Made by a program: the position numbers and the translations under genes
Assembly: GCA_039199225.1 (NCBI GenBank)
Contig: JBCCSZ010000141.1
Location: 1-19,267, forward strand
Length of the DNA stretch: 19,267 nt
DNA from: JBCCSZ01 sp039199225
GTDB lineage: Bacteria > Bacteroidota > Bacteroidia > Chitinophagales > Saprospiraceae
Direction of reading: 5' to 3'
Notes under the pieces: model-generated
Seen by the model: only the letters and a program-made list of their open reading frames with translations
Database searches by the model: none
Told to the model about the DNA's origin: nothing
Shown: piece by piece, positions 7,701-14,414 of the stretch
Numbering within the stretch: position 1 is the first letter of the stretch
Layout: each line of letters starts with the position of its first letter

Positions 7701-8758
7701 AAAGAAACGGTCAGGCTATCGCATTGAATCAAGGGCGCAAAAAAGCTGGAAACCGTTTTGTTACACAGACCAACATTGTATTGAAAATCTCGTCGAGTAG
7801 TAGAGATCAAGCTTCCATCCCGATATTCTTCCAGGCAAATGCCCACCACAAACTGGCCCACCGTATTCGGGATTCCCGTCAGAAAACCCGTTTCTGGATT
7901 GATGCGCAGCACTTCTCCGGTGCTGGGATCGCTGTTCAGCATGTTGGATAAACCATAGGGGGGACTGTTCCAAACGACAGAGTCGTACGGAGGATTGTTC
8001 GGCGGTTGTGGCCGGGGATTGACTTGGTCGGCCCCAAGTAAAGGCGTACAAAGTTTGTAGACAATAGAATCCCCATCCGGATCAATGGCTCCCTGGTCAA
8101 AGTCAATCGGCTCAAAGGAACAGATGTATATGGGGGGCCATTCGGTAAATTTGGCGCTGGAATTACACTCATTGAGGGCTTGCTCGGTGATGCGCACACT
8201 GAAGGTTGCACCAGAGGCCAATGGATTGACGATATTGAGGATGGTCCGATTCCGACAACAGCGTTGATAAGCCAGCAAGTAGCCGCCCTGGCGGAACGGC
8301 AAAGTGATGGTATCCAAGTAAAAAGTCGTATGGACACAAACCGTTGGCGGGACCACCAAGCAAGGATTGGACAGGACCGGGTCGAGCGTGTCGTTGAGCA
8401 GGGTATCGAAAGGGATCAAAAGCTGACCGTTGGTCCCGAGGTTGGTTAGTAGGTTGTTGTTTTGATCGAAAATACCAATGGAAGCCGGCTGGTCGAAGAA
8501 GGCATTGGGATTTCCATTGAAGCAATCCCTAAAAATGGTCATTTGCACTTCAAAATTGGAAGACCCATCGGCATTTTGCCCCAAGCAGGTGTAAGTTACT
8601 TCTCCTCCAACGATGTGCGTAGCAGACAGTCGGGATGGTGCCAGGCTTAGGATACAGAGCAGAATCGTCCACAGGGCAAAACCAAAAAAGGGAGTATTTA
8701 GTGCTTTTTGTTTCAATTGGCGATTAACTAACCTACGATGCAATAAATGAGAAAGCAC
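4757..8758 (-). CDS. T9SS type B (CHU_C) cargo protein with PKD and Ig-like modules
   Basis: A 1333-residue predicted secreted or surface protein. Residues 21-46 carry a hydrophobic signal core ending near SATHIVGG. Residues 46-335 are a cysteine-rich N-terminal domain opening with THIVGGEVTY and including IDPDGDSIVY, typical of large Bacteroidota gliding-associated proteins. Residues 337-749 and 750-1157 are two copies of a five-module block (two PKD-like, three Ig-like), and 1158-1239 is one further Ig-like module. Residues 1244-1333 (PNAFTPNADGENDDF, YNRWGQKVFES, WDG, YGYYLM) are the gliding motility-associated CHU_C domain used by the type IX secretion system. Adhesion or matrix roles are usual for such proteins, but nothing here fixes one. 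No ATG lies in frame at the 5' end: GTG 8758 is the outermost start, and TTG 8716 gives a tidier signal peptide (MKQKALNTPFF). Confidence 0.92.
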   Translation of the reverse strand: MLSHLLHRRLVNRQLKQKALNTPFFGFALWTILLCILSLAPSRLSATHIVGGEVTYTCLGQNADGSSNFEVQMTIFRDCFNGNPNAFFDQPASIGIFDQNNNLLTNLGTNGQLLIPFDTLLNDTLDPVLSNPCLVVPPTVCVHTTFYLDTITLPFRQGGYLLAYQRCCRNRTILNIVNPLASGATFSVRITEQALNECNSSAKFTEWPPIYICSFEPIDFDQGAIDPDGDSIVYKLCTPLLGADQVNPRPQPPNNPPYDSVVWNSPPYGLSNMLNSDPSTGEVLRINPETGFLTGIPNTVGQFVVGICLEEYRDGSLISTTRRDFQYNVGLCNKTVSSFFAPLIQCDSLTVSFENQSENANSYEWYFNDPGQPGLVSSDPNPTFTFSDTGRYTVMLIADPNTVCVDTSFREVYLQFPSLTPEFNFQFVECSDSMVIEVTDLTTDSISEVTRLDWVMTSGFDTLAVSNERNPTFVVQTSQLVNIQLTAFAANGCIKTFEQQFFVSLIELELPADTLQICIGDSVELNPNPNLFFNYNWTPGLSLNDSTIANPTAQPGNSTLYAVEITDNVGFCRIRRQVMVEVPPPILPVIPPDTAICAPAIVLTASSLESVDYLWSSVPDFSDTLGQDPMLEVAPVGPQTFYIQMTDAFGCFESGQVTIEGNSINTQPDSVPLLCLGQSVTLQVLNLDPNDTLTYNWSPGIYIASGADTSNPQVEPSVPGTIDFTVEMSNQFGCERIDTVPVNVLDTLPQEGFVVEQQCGSFQVQFINTGVNAPFYTWHFGDPNQPNATSNELNPTYTYSEAGTYVVFLTADADCADTVFKEISLTVPQIELDFNWDYEECGDSIVLQFNDLSTNSQSNFTSWEWFFNNDSSSTVQNPQLIIRENIDLEATLIIESDDGCIDTLTQPVPIRLIEVNILDSLTICPGDAAFLNPGADTSLVYQWFPADGLDDPNSPNPQASPVESTTYSVQVSSFEPDTCQVSRQIFVQVPPVFDVSIPISQSSCDDSISITAIHDQPLQFLWSESILFDSIIAEGSTVVFYPDRQTDYFLRAVDSFGCVQERSTVLSNLSPQIAVMDQSFCRGDTIRLSVENLLGEDPDPFVYQWEGLDEVVVPQADVAMPEVFIPDGISSASFAVTVTNQFDCVAADTLQVSILGDVPFLTVSPLIDTIFVGRTSSVQLLATEDPGYTYSWLPSESLSDPSIFNPIASPTETTDYFLEISDENGCPNRATLRIIVLDPSCIEPNLFVPNAFTPNADGENDDFRVYGNFIEEMHLIIYNRWGQKVFESRSQDNFWDGTLNGQPLSAEAYGYYLMVRCVGGDEFVRKGNVTILR
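5288..7750 (-). repeat. Coding duplication: two tandem blocks of five modules
   Basis: Within the T9SS protein, residues 337-749 (6512-7750) and 750-1157 (5288-6511) align in the same order of modules: PKD with SxELNPTYTYS/SDPNPTFTFS, a second PKD-like module, an Ig-like module with YxWxP...NPxAxP, one with VDYLWS/LQFLWS...DxFGC, and one with NLDPNDTLTYNWSPG/NLLGEDPDPFVYQWEG...NQFxC. The identity between blocks is modest, so the duplication is old. A single extra copy of the third module follows (1158-1239). Confidence 0.8.
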
Positions 8759-8823
8759 ATATAAAGGCAGCTTTTCTCACTTGCTAAAGAACGATAAATT
8801 TCTCACTAAGTTAAGTCTATTTC

Positions 8824-8854
8824 ACAAAATAGGAAAATAGCTTACAATAACAAA
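8824..8854 (-). promoter_or_regulatory. Possible promoter of the T9SS cargo gene
   Basis: Read on the minus strand, TTTG (8851-8854) is followed after 19 bases by TATTTTGT (8824-8831), close to but not exactly the Bacteroidota -33/-7 pair. It sits just after the CoA-transferase stop, so the large gene may have its own promoter with a leader of roughly 60 to 100 bases depending on the start codon used. Confidence 0.3.
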
Positions 8855-8859
8855 GGGAT

Positions 8860-9924
8860 TCACTCGATCTGAAAGGCCACTGTGCGCACCCGACGGCTGA
8901 CATACCCCTCCCCTTCCTGTTGTTCCAAAATCATTCTCTGTGCCTGCGGCAATTCAAAAACCTCCTGCATGTTGCGAATGCTCCCTGCCGGCACTCCCTC
9001 AGCCTGAAAAGCAGCCATCAATGCCCGACGATCGAAGTGCTGAAAAGCAGGCCGCAAGCACTCCCGCAAAGCTTCCCGATGGCGAACGCGACTGGCATTA
9101 TCCACAAACCTTGGATCGTCTTTTAAGCCTTCCAGCCCCAAACAACGGCACAGCCCCTCAAATTGTCGCTCCGTCCCTGCCGCCAAGACAACCGGTCGTC
9201 CGTCCTTGCTATAAAACACATCGCCATAGGGTGCAATGTTGGGATGCTGACTGCCCATCCGCCCCGGCAAATGCCCCGCCATCAACCAATTGGTCGCCTG
9301 GTTGGCCAAAGAAGCAATGGCGGCTTCCAGCAAGGAGGTAGAAACATAACTACCTCGCCCGCTTTGCTGCCGCTTGAGCAAGGCCAGCAAAATACCTTCC
9401 TTGAGCTGATGCGCTGCCAACAAATCGATCAAAGCCACTGGCATCCGCACCGGATCGCGATCGGCCTCTCCGGTCATATACATAAATCCGGCCTCGGCCT
9501 GTAAGACAATATCAAATGCCGGACGGTCGTTTCCCTCCCCAAAAGCATGCAATTGGGCGTAGATGAGGCGAGGGTTTTCTGCCCGCAAACTTTCAGGGTC
9601 CATGCCAAGCTTGATGGCCGAGCTGGTTTTGAAATTGCTGATGACAATATCGGCCTCCCGGATGAGTGCCTTGACCTCCGCCCGATCGCTAGGGTCACGC
9701 AAATCTTTCTGCCAGACGGTTTTGTGGTAGTTTACACTGTGGTAGTAGGCCGAGGCGGCAGCCTGTGGGTCCTCGCCCGGTGCCTTCCAACAACGGGTCA
9801 CGTCTCCACCGGTCGTTCGATTTTCTACCTTGGTAACGGATGCGCCCAACTCGGCAAAAAACATCCCGACGGCTGGTCCGGCCAACACACTGGCCAATTC
9901 TACAACTTTAAGATTTTCCACCAC
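8860..9924 (-). CDS. Class III CoA-transferase (CaiB/BaiF family)
   Basis: A 354-residue cytoplasmic enzyme of the class III CoA-transferase family, which moves CoA between carboxylic acids. Seen: the N-terminal LKVVELASVLAGPAVG...LGASVTKVE Rossmann-type start (about 5-34), YYHSVNYHKTVWQKDL (60-75), and the PVRMPVALIDLLAA segment (158-171) in which Asp167 is the expected nucleophile that carries the acyl-CoA intermediate. It is somewhat shorter than the usual 380-430 residues, mostly at the C-terminus. The start is GTG at 9924 or the adjacent GTG at 9921; upstream ATGs are out of frame. No catabolic neighbour points to a substrate. It is divergent from the TPR lipoprotein gene with only 54 bases between the starts. 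Confidence 0.9.
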   Translation of the reverse strand: MVENLKVVELASVLAGPAVGMFFAELGASVTKVENRTTGGDVTRCWKAPGEDPQAAASAYYHSVNYHKTVWQKDLRDPSDRAEVKALIREADIVISNFKTSSAIKLGMDPESLRAENPRLIYAQLHAFGEGNDRPAFDIVLQAEAGFMYMTGEADRDPVRMPVALIDLLAAHQLKEGILLALLKRQQSGRGSYVSTSLLEAAIASLANQATNWLMAGHLPGRMGSQHPNIAPYGDVFYSKDGRPVVLAAGTERQFEGLCRCLGLEGLKDDPRFVDNASRVRHREALRECLRPAFQHFDRRALMAAFQAEGVPAGSIRNMQEVFELPQAQRMILEQQEGEGYVSRRVRTVAFQIE

Positions 9925-9925
9925 T

Positions 9926-9957
9926 TTTGTATTAAATGAAAAAGAGACATATTTTTG
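9926..9957 (+). promoter_or_regulatory. Promoter of the TPR lipoprotein gene
   Basis: TTTG (9926-9929), a 20-base spacer, then TATTTTTG (9950-9957): an exact fit to the Bacteroidota TTTG/TAnnTTTG promoter. Transcription should begin near 9964, 15 bases before the ATG at 9979. The -33 element directly abuts the start codon of the divergent CoA-transferase. Confidence 0.65.
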
Positions 9958-9978
9958 TGCATCAAAAACAATCTATCC

Positions 9979-10737
9979 ATGAAGTTACATAAAACCATTT
10001 GTCCTATGAGAACTCTGACTCTTTTTGTGCTAGCCGCACTGCTCACCGCCTGTCAATCTGAAAAACCAGTCGTAGATCAGGCCAAGATCATCGAAGGGCT
10101 TGAAACAGCCTACCAACAGTCTGCCTCTGCTGAAAACCAGCAAAAACTCCTCGATGCTTACATGGCTTACCCCACGACCTTTACGGCTGCTGATACCATC
10201 AATGCCAATGATACGGCCCGGATTGGTCAGTATTACTTCAAGGCAGCCAAAATTCACCAGCAAAAGGGGGAAAACGACCAGGCGCTCTCCCTCATTCCCA
10301 AGGCGACTGACATGCTGGCAGCTGGTCTGTATGACCCAAGCTCTTTCCGCCCCAACGCCATAGTGGCCAATGATTTTGTCTCTGCCTGTGAGTTGTATGC
10401 CAGCATTAGCCCGCAAGATGCCAATGCCCCTACTTACTTGTTCCGGGCAGCTGAAACGGCGCGCTCCACGCAAAATTTCTCTAAAGCGCTGAGCTTGTAC
10501 GATGTCATTTATCAGAAGTATCCCGACTATGAAAAGGCGCCACAAGCCCTATTCCTCAAAGGATTTACGCTTGACAATGATCTCAAGCAGCACGAGCAAG
10601 CGAAGGAAATCTACGAATCATTCCTGGAAAAACATCCTGACAATGAGTTTGCCGATGATACCAAATTCCTCATCAGCAACATCGGCAAATCCGATGATGA
10701 GATCATCAAAAGCTTCGAGTCAGAAGAAACGAAGTAG
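9979..10737 (+). CDS. TPR-containing lipoprotein
   Basis: A 252-residue protein with a lipoprotein signal (hydrophobic LTLFVLAALL, lipobox LLTAC, Cys25). The rest is helical. Tetratricopeptide-like repeats are clearest at about 152-232, where AAETARSTQNFSKALSLYD, APQALFLKGFTLDND and EQAKEIYESFLEKHPDNEFADD follow the TPR spacing, as in YbgF/BamD-type envelope TPR proteins. The function is unknown; a protein-binding role in the periplasm or outer membrane is usual. ATG 9979 follows a well-formed promoter by 21 bases. ATG 10006 would still leave a workable short signal peptide (MRTLTLFVLAALLTAC). Two tandem TAG stops end the gene. It converges with the NADH dehydrogenase gene. Confidence 0.85.
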   Translation: MKLHKTICPMRTLTLFVLAALLTACQSEKPVVDQAKIIEGLETAYQQSASAENQQKLLDAYMAYPTTFTAADTINANDTARIGQYYFKAAKIHQQKGENDQALSLIPKATDMLAAGLYDPSSFRPNAIVANDFVSACELYASISPQDANAPTYLFRAAETARSTQNFSKALSLYDVIYQKYPDYEKAPQALFLKGFTLDNDLKQHEQAKEIYESFLEKHPDNEFADDTKFLISNIGKSDDEIIKSFESEETK

Positions 10738-10768
10738 TAGCACTTGTTGGACCATCAATGTGGGTCAC

Positions 10769-10806
10769 GGGAAATACCAGCCGGCACTGCCCGAAGCGTA
10801 TTTCCC
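10769..10806. terminator. Possible bidirectional hairpin between convergent genes
   Basis: GGGAAATAC (10769-10777) pairs perfectly with GTATTTCCC (10798-10806) across a 20-base loop that is itself GC-rich. It sits in the 74-bp gap between the lipoprotein stop and the NADH dehydrogenase stop. There is no T-run, so it is not a textbook intrinsic terminator; it may protect 3' ends of both transcripts. Confidence 0.5.
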
Positions 10807-10811
10807 ATAGC

Positions 10812-12122
10812 TCATGTTTTGGGCTGCTCCCCTTCTATGGAAGGCTGTCTGGGCTTCATCTTAATAATCAGTCGCAAAGATTGGTCGTAGGTAAAATAGT
10901 TCCAGACCCAGTTGAGGAAGACAAAAATGCGATTTTTTACGCCGACCAAAGCAAAGAGGTGTACAAAGAGCCAAACGGTCCAGGCGAAGAATCCCTGAAA
11001 TTTGAAATTGGGCAAATCCACTACGGCTTTATTGCGACCGATGGTGGCCATCGAACCCAAATCTTTGTATTGAAAGTCTTCCCAATTTTTTCCTTTCTGC
11101 TCGGCTTTTAGGTTTTCCGCCAATTGCTTGGCTTGTTGAATGGCGACCTGTGCAACTTGCGGATGCCCTCTGGGATAGTCAGGCTCCTCCATGTAGGCGA
11201 TGTCGCCCAATGCAAAGACATTTTCCATGCCCTCCACCCGATTGTGGCGGTCTACCTTCAGCCGGTTACCATAGGTTTTACTATCGGCCGGGATGCCCTC
11301 GATGCTGTTGCCCGTGATGCCAGCCGCCCAAATCATTTTCTGAGTCGGAATACTCGATCCATCGTTCATATAGACATTCTTGCCATCAAAGTCTGTGACC
11401 CGCTTGTTGAAGATGATCTTGACGTCGAGTTCTTCCAAAAATCGGCGAGCAGCCTCGGCAGCTTCCTCCGACATGCCATTCAGCAGCCGGTCACCGCTCT
11501 GGACGAGATAAATGTCGATTTCATCGCAATTCAGCTCTTTATAATCCTTCGGTAAGATGTACTTTTTCATTTCTGCCAGCGCCCCGGCCACCTCTACCCC
11601 CGTCGGTCCACCTCCTACAATTACAATATCAATCAATTCCTGGCGAGCATCATAGTCGATGGTCGATAAAGCCTTTTCATAGTCCTGCAGAATGACGTTG
11701 CGCAAATACAGGGCTTCTCCAACAGACTTCATCGGAATGGCATTGCGCTGGATTTTATCATTGCCAAAGAAGTTGGTATCTGCACCAATGGCCAGCACCA
11801 AATAGTCGTAATTGACCTGTCCCAGGGGCGTGTGCAAACATTTGGCCGCTGTATCGATCTGCTGTACCTCCGTTACCCGGATGAAGACATTTTTGCGCTT
11901 TTGAAAGACCTTCCGCAAAGGAAAAGAAATCGAGCTGGGCTCTAGACCAGACATCGCAACTTGGTAAAACAGGGGTTGGAATTGATGGAAGTTGTTCTTA
12001 TCAATCAGCACCACCTGATAATTGCTATTCGATAACTTTCGGGCCAATTGCAAACCGGCAAAGCCACCGCCGACAATGACGACCCTTTTCTGTCCAGTTT
12101 CAGGAATGTTTATCTTAATCAT
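10812..12122 (-). CDS. ndh: Type II NADH:quinone oxidoreductase (NDH-2)
   Basis: A 436-residue flavoprotein that passes electrons from NADH to the quinone pool without pumping protons, bound to the inner face of the membrane. Seen: FAD-binding VVIVGGGFAGL (14-24) with an acidic residue D41 at the end of strand two, FHQFQPLFYQVA (45-56), the second dinucleotide fold IVIVGGGPTGVEVAG (166-180), a second FAD motif VFALGDIAY (302-310), the quinone-site AQVAIQQA (324-331) and a hydrophobic, aromatic C-terminal segment (about 376-412) fitting a membrane anchor. ATG 12122 is chosen over TTG 12143, which would add seven residues without homology value. It lies 82 bases after the ribokinase gene on the same strand; a shared transcript is possible. 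Confidence 0.92.
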   Translation of the reverse strand: MIKINIPETGQKRVVIVGGGFAGLQLARKLSNSNYQVVLIDKNNFHQFQPLFYQVAMSGLEPSSISFPLRKVFQKRKNVFIRVTEVQQIDTAAKCLHTPLGQVNYDYLVLAIGADTNFFGNDKIQRNAIPMKSVGEALYLRNVILQDYEKALSTIDYDARQELIDIVIVGGGPTGVEVAGALAEMKKYILPKDYKELNCDEIDIYLVQSGDRLLNGMSEEAAEAARRFLEELDVKIIFNKRVTDFDGKNVYMNDGSSIPTQKMIWAAGITGNSIEGIPADSKTYGNRLKVDRHNRVEGMENVFALGDIAYMEEPDYPRGHPQVAQVAIQQAKQLAENLKAEQKGKNWEDFQYKDLGSMATIGRNKAVVDLPNFKFQGFFAWTVWLFVHLFALVGVKNRIFVFLNWVWNYFTYDQSLRLIIKMKPRQPSIEGEQPKT

Positions 12123-12204
12123 ACGATCGTTTCTAAGTTGCAATTTACAGAAGTTGTTAAAAACATGTCGGTATACTTAGCGGAAAATCATTGCTGATAA
12201 ATGC

Positions 12205-13125
12205 TCATTGGTTCAAAAGAAATTGTCGAATCTCTGGACGATAAGGGATGGAAGGCATGGCTCCCATTCGGCCCACACAAATGGCAGAGGCAGCGGAGGC
12301 AAAACGCAGGGCTTCTTCCAGAGATTGCTTCTCTAGATAGGCTACCGCAAAAGTGCCACAGAAAACATCCCCGGCCGCAGTCGTATCCAAGGCAGCTACT
12401 TTGAATGCTGGAACAGCGATTTGCTGATCGGGCAACAACAAAACGGCTCCATCACTTCCAAGGGTAAGCAAAACCATCCGAGTACCGAGTGATAGTAAAG
12501 ATTGAGCCGCCGCCAATGCGCTCTCCCAGTCGGAGACTGTTTGATTGGCTAGAAAGGACGCTTCCACTTGATTGACAACGAGTATTTCAACTTTTCCCAA
12601 GTAGGAAGGGTCAAAAGGAATGGTTGGCGCAAAGTTCCACAACACGGGAATGTTTAGCTCATCGGCCAAGTCAATCACCCGCTTGATGGTTGGTTCCGGA
12701 ATCTCACATTGTAGCAATATCAGCCCTGCCGATTCGAAAGCGGGGCGGGCTTGATCGATTTGGTCCGGCGTTAATTTCGCATTGGCACCGCGAGCTACAG
12801 AGATGTAGTTTTCGCCCTCTTTTCCAATCATAATCAGCGCCATCCCCGTAGGCTCATTGGGTTCTTTGAAAATATGTGTGGTATCGATTTGGCTGTCCTC
12901 AAATTTTTGCATCAACGATCGAGTGTAAGCGCCTTCTCCAATACAGGAGACAAAGGCTACTTCTCCCCCTGCTCGGGCCGCGGCCACAGCCTGGTTGGCT
13001 CCCTTGCCACCAAAAACCTGTCGAAAAAGTCCATCCGTTACGGTTTCTCCTTTTTCCGGAAGGCGATCCATTTTCATAATCAGGTCGATATTGGTACTGC
13101 CAACAACAAGAATTTTCCGACTCAT
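12205..13125 (-). CDS. rbsK: Ribokinase (PfkB family)
   Basis: A 306-residue cytoplasmic sugar kinase that phosphorylates D-ribose to ribose 5-phosphate. Motifs: GSTNIDLIMKMDRLPEKGET (9-28), the sugar-binding GGKGANQAVAAAR (39-51), NQVEA (185-189, metal/phosphate binding), TLGSDGA (221-227), the PfkB signature LDTTAAGDVF (246-255) with Asp253 as catalytic base, and the C-terminal GAMPSIP (288-294) typical of ribokinase rather than fructokinase. Length is standard. Start ATG 13125. No ribose transporter or pyranase lies next to it. A possible promoter is noted upstream. A related sugar or nucleoside as substrate cannot be excluded. Confidence 0.9.
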   Translation of the reverse strand: MSRKILVVGSTNIDLIMKMDRLPEKGETVTDGLFRQVFGGKGANQAVAAARAGGEVAFVSCIGEGAYTRSLMQKFEDSQIDTTHIFKEPNEPTGMALIMIGKEGENYISVARGANAKLTPDQIDQARPAFESAGLILLQCEIPEPTIKRVIDLADELNIPVLWNFAPTIPFDPSYLGKVEILVVNQVEASFLANQTVSDWESALAAAQSLLSLGTRMVLLTLGSDGAVLLLPDQQIAVPAFKVAALDTTAAGDVFCGTFAVAYLEKQSLEEALRFASAASAICVGRMGAMPSIPYRPEIRQFLLNQ

Positions 13126-13149
13126 AAAGGCTCTTTTCAGTAGAATTTA

Positions 13150-13180
13150 CCAATTTAGATCATTCATCAATACAGCCAAG
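13150..13180 (-). promoter_or_regulatory. Possible ribokinase promoter
   Basis: On the minus strand, CTTG (13177-13180), 19 bases, then TAAATTGG (13150-13157). Each element is one base off the TTTG/TAnnTTTG consensus. The -7 ends 24 bases before the ATG, close to the 20-23 seen at other genes in this window. Confidence 0.35.
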
Positions 13181-13181
13181 T

Positions 13182-13194
13182 CAGCCACTGGCTG
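13182..13194. other. Short inverted repeat after the amine oxidase gene
   Basis: CAGCCA-C-TGGCTG lies in the 74-bp gap between the amine oxidase stop and the ribokinase start (both minus strand). It has no following T-run on the minus strand and its centre is a single base, so the loop must open to about five bases. It could be a weak terminator or a protein site. Confidence 0.3.
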
Positions 13195-13199
13195 CCACT

Positions 13200-14273
13200 C
13201 TAGCCCAACAGGTATTTGGCCGATTGCGCACTCACCCAATCTGCGCTACGCACGGCCCCATCCATGTAGCCAGGATGGGCGTCAGCCGTTTCAGCGCCTG
13301 CGAGGAAGAGCCGCCCATCCCAGTAAGGCTTCCGGTACAACTCATGTCCATTGTTTTGGTGCGGTAAGATGTGGTCATCGTAAGGAGAAAAGGTAAAAGG
13401 CTCGCTGCGCCAAACACACTCTTCATAAGTTGAAAAATTGCGGGCGACAGAACCGTAGTATTTGGATAATTGCCGTAAAACCATTTCGAGCCGTTCTCCT
13501 TTGCTCACCGAGAAGTAGTTGCCGTTCAGAAAGCCTTTCAATGCAAAGCGATCATCCGCTTCGTTGGAGTGGTCGTACATCTCTGGAATCGGACCAACAT
13601 TGCTGACAATCGTACCAGAGCTATTTGCCGACCGCCAGAACGGCTGCGCATAAGTCAGGCCCACTTTGATGGAGTCGCCCATCCAGGTGTGGGTTTGCAA
13701 AGCGATTTTGGTCAACCCCTCTGGCAAAGCAGGTGTCAGGTCAATAGATTTCATCAGCAAATACGGCGGCAAAGTGCTGACTACGACTGAGGCATGGAAG
13801 GACTCCGCATCGGTTTTGACCACAACTCCTTCGGATTCCCGTTGAATGGAACGGACGACCGTAGAATAGTGGATGTCTTGCTCCTCAAGTCCATCCACCA
13901 GGCATTTGATCAAGTGGGAGCTGCCACCAGAGATGCGGTAACTGGGATCGGTGTTGGGCGGCAGAATGGCCAATTGAGGTGGACTGGTAGAAATCGGCTC
14001 GTAGATCGCTCGCTCCCCCATTTTCTGCTCAAAAACACCAATGTCCAATTCCTGGAGAAGGGCCATCAATCGAGTGTGCTTTTTACCCAACCAAGTAGCT
14101 CCCATCTCGACAGAAGCCCTGGTCTCGTCTTCCAGGGTATGAATTCGCCCACCAGGTCTGGACCGGGCCTCCACGATGGCCACTTTAATGTGTCGTTGTT
14201 TTAATCGACGGGCCGTCAACAAGCCGGTCAAGCCTGCACCAATCACTAAAACGTCGGTTTGAATGGATTTCAT
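13200..14273 (-). CDS. Flavin-containing amine oxidase
   Basis: About 357 residues, shorter than the 430-500 usual for monoamine oxidase-like enzymes. Seen: the FAD-binding start VLVIGAGLTGLLTARRL (8-24) followed by E35 and RPGGRIHT (39-46), EMGATWLG (56-63), a Lys in DSIKVGLTYAQPFWR (K203) at the place of the conserved flavin-site lysine of the MAO family, and the C-terminal RLFLAGAETADAHPGYMDGAVRSA (321-344) that closes the flavin site. The enzyme should oxidise an amine to an imine and hydrogen peroxide. No signal peptide. ATG 14273 is used because the FAD motif follows at once; the open frame upstream to 14402 would overlap the TetR operator and shows no homology. It is divergent from the tetR–hydrolase pair across 141 bp, so it may share the regulator. 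Confidence 0.88.
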   Translation of the reverse strand: MKSIQTDVLVIGAGLTGLLTARRLKQRHIKVAIVEARSRPGGRIHTLEDETRASVEMGATWLGKKHTRLMALLQELDIGVFEQKMGERAIYEPISTSPPQLAILPPNTDPSYRISGGSSHLIKCLVDGLEEQDIHYSTVVRSIQRESEGVVVKTDAESFHASVVVSTLPPYLLMKSIDLTPALPEGLTKIALQTHTWMGDSIKVGLTYAQPFWRSANSSGTIVSNVGPIPEMYDHSNEADDRFALKGFLNGNYFSVSKGERLEMVLRQLSKYYGSVARNFSTYEECVWRSEPFTFSPYDDHILPHQNNGHELYRKPYWDGRLFLAGAETADAHPGYMDGAVRSADWVSAQSAKYLLG

Positions 14274-14361
14274 AAACTCGTATTTTCGAACATTTTTGAG
14301 GCTGTAACAATCTTTTAGATCATCTGAATACCCAATGGCAATCCATCTGATTTTCAAAAAG

Positions 14362-14394
14362 ATTGGAAAGTTAAAAATAAAACGGCTACCTTTA
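14362..14394 (+). promoter_or_regulatory. Probable promoter of the tetR–hydrolase operon
   Basis: ATTG (14362-14365), 21 bases, then TACCTTTA (14387-14394): each one base from the Bacteroidota consensus. The -7 ends 20 bases before the ATG at 14415, the same spacing as at other genes here. Transcription would begin near 14401. Confidence 0.4.
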
Positions 14395-14397
14395 CAT

Positions 14398-14411
14398 ACC
14401 AAACGTTCAGT
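14398..14411. promoter_or_regulatory. Probable TetR-family operator
   Basis: ACCAAACGTTCAGT is an imperfect palindrome around AACGTT: 5 of 7 base pairs match. It resembles the ACYRAACGTTYRGT-type sites found before many Bacteroidota TetR genes. It lies between the -7 element and the tetR start codon, over the expected transcription start, so binding would block transcription. This is an autoregulation prediction, not a shown fact. Confidence 0.55.
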
Positions 14412-14414
14412 ATA

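Noticed and set aside
8860..10737. CoA-transferase and TPR lipoprotein as a functional divergent pair.
   Set aside because: They share a short gap, but the families have no known link and no common operator is visible; chance adjacency is simpler.
12140..12147. TAAATTGC (minus strand) as a -7 element for the NADH dehydrogenase gene.
   Set aside because: Two mismatches to TAnnTTTG, no -33 partner, and the distance to the ATG is off.
14274..14402. N-terminal extension of the amine oxidase by 43 residues.
   Set aside because: The extension has no homology features, starts at a non-ATG codon and would run through the tetR promoter and operator. The FAD motif starts right after ATG 14273.
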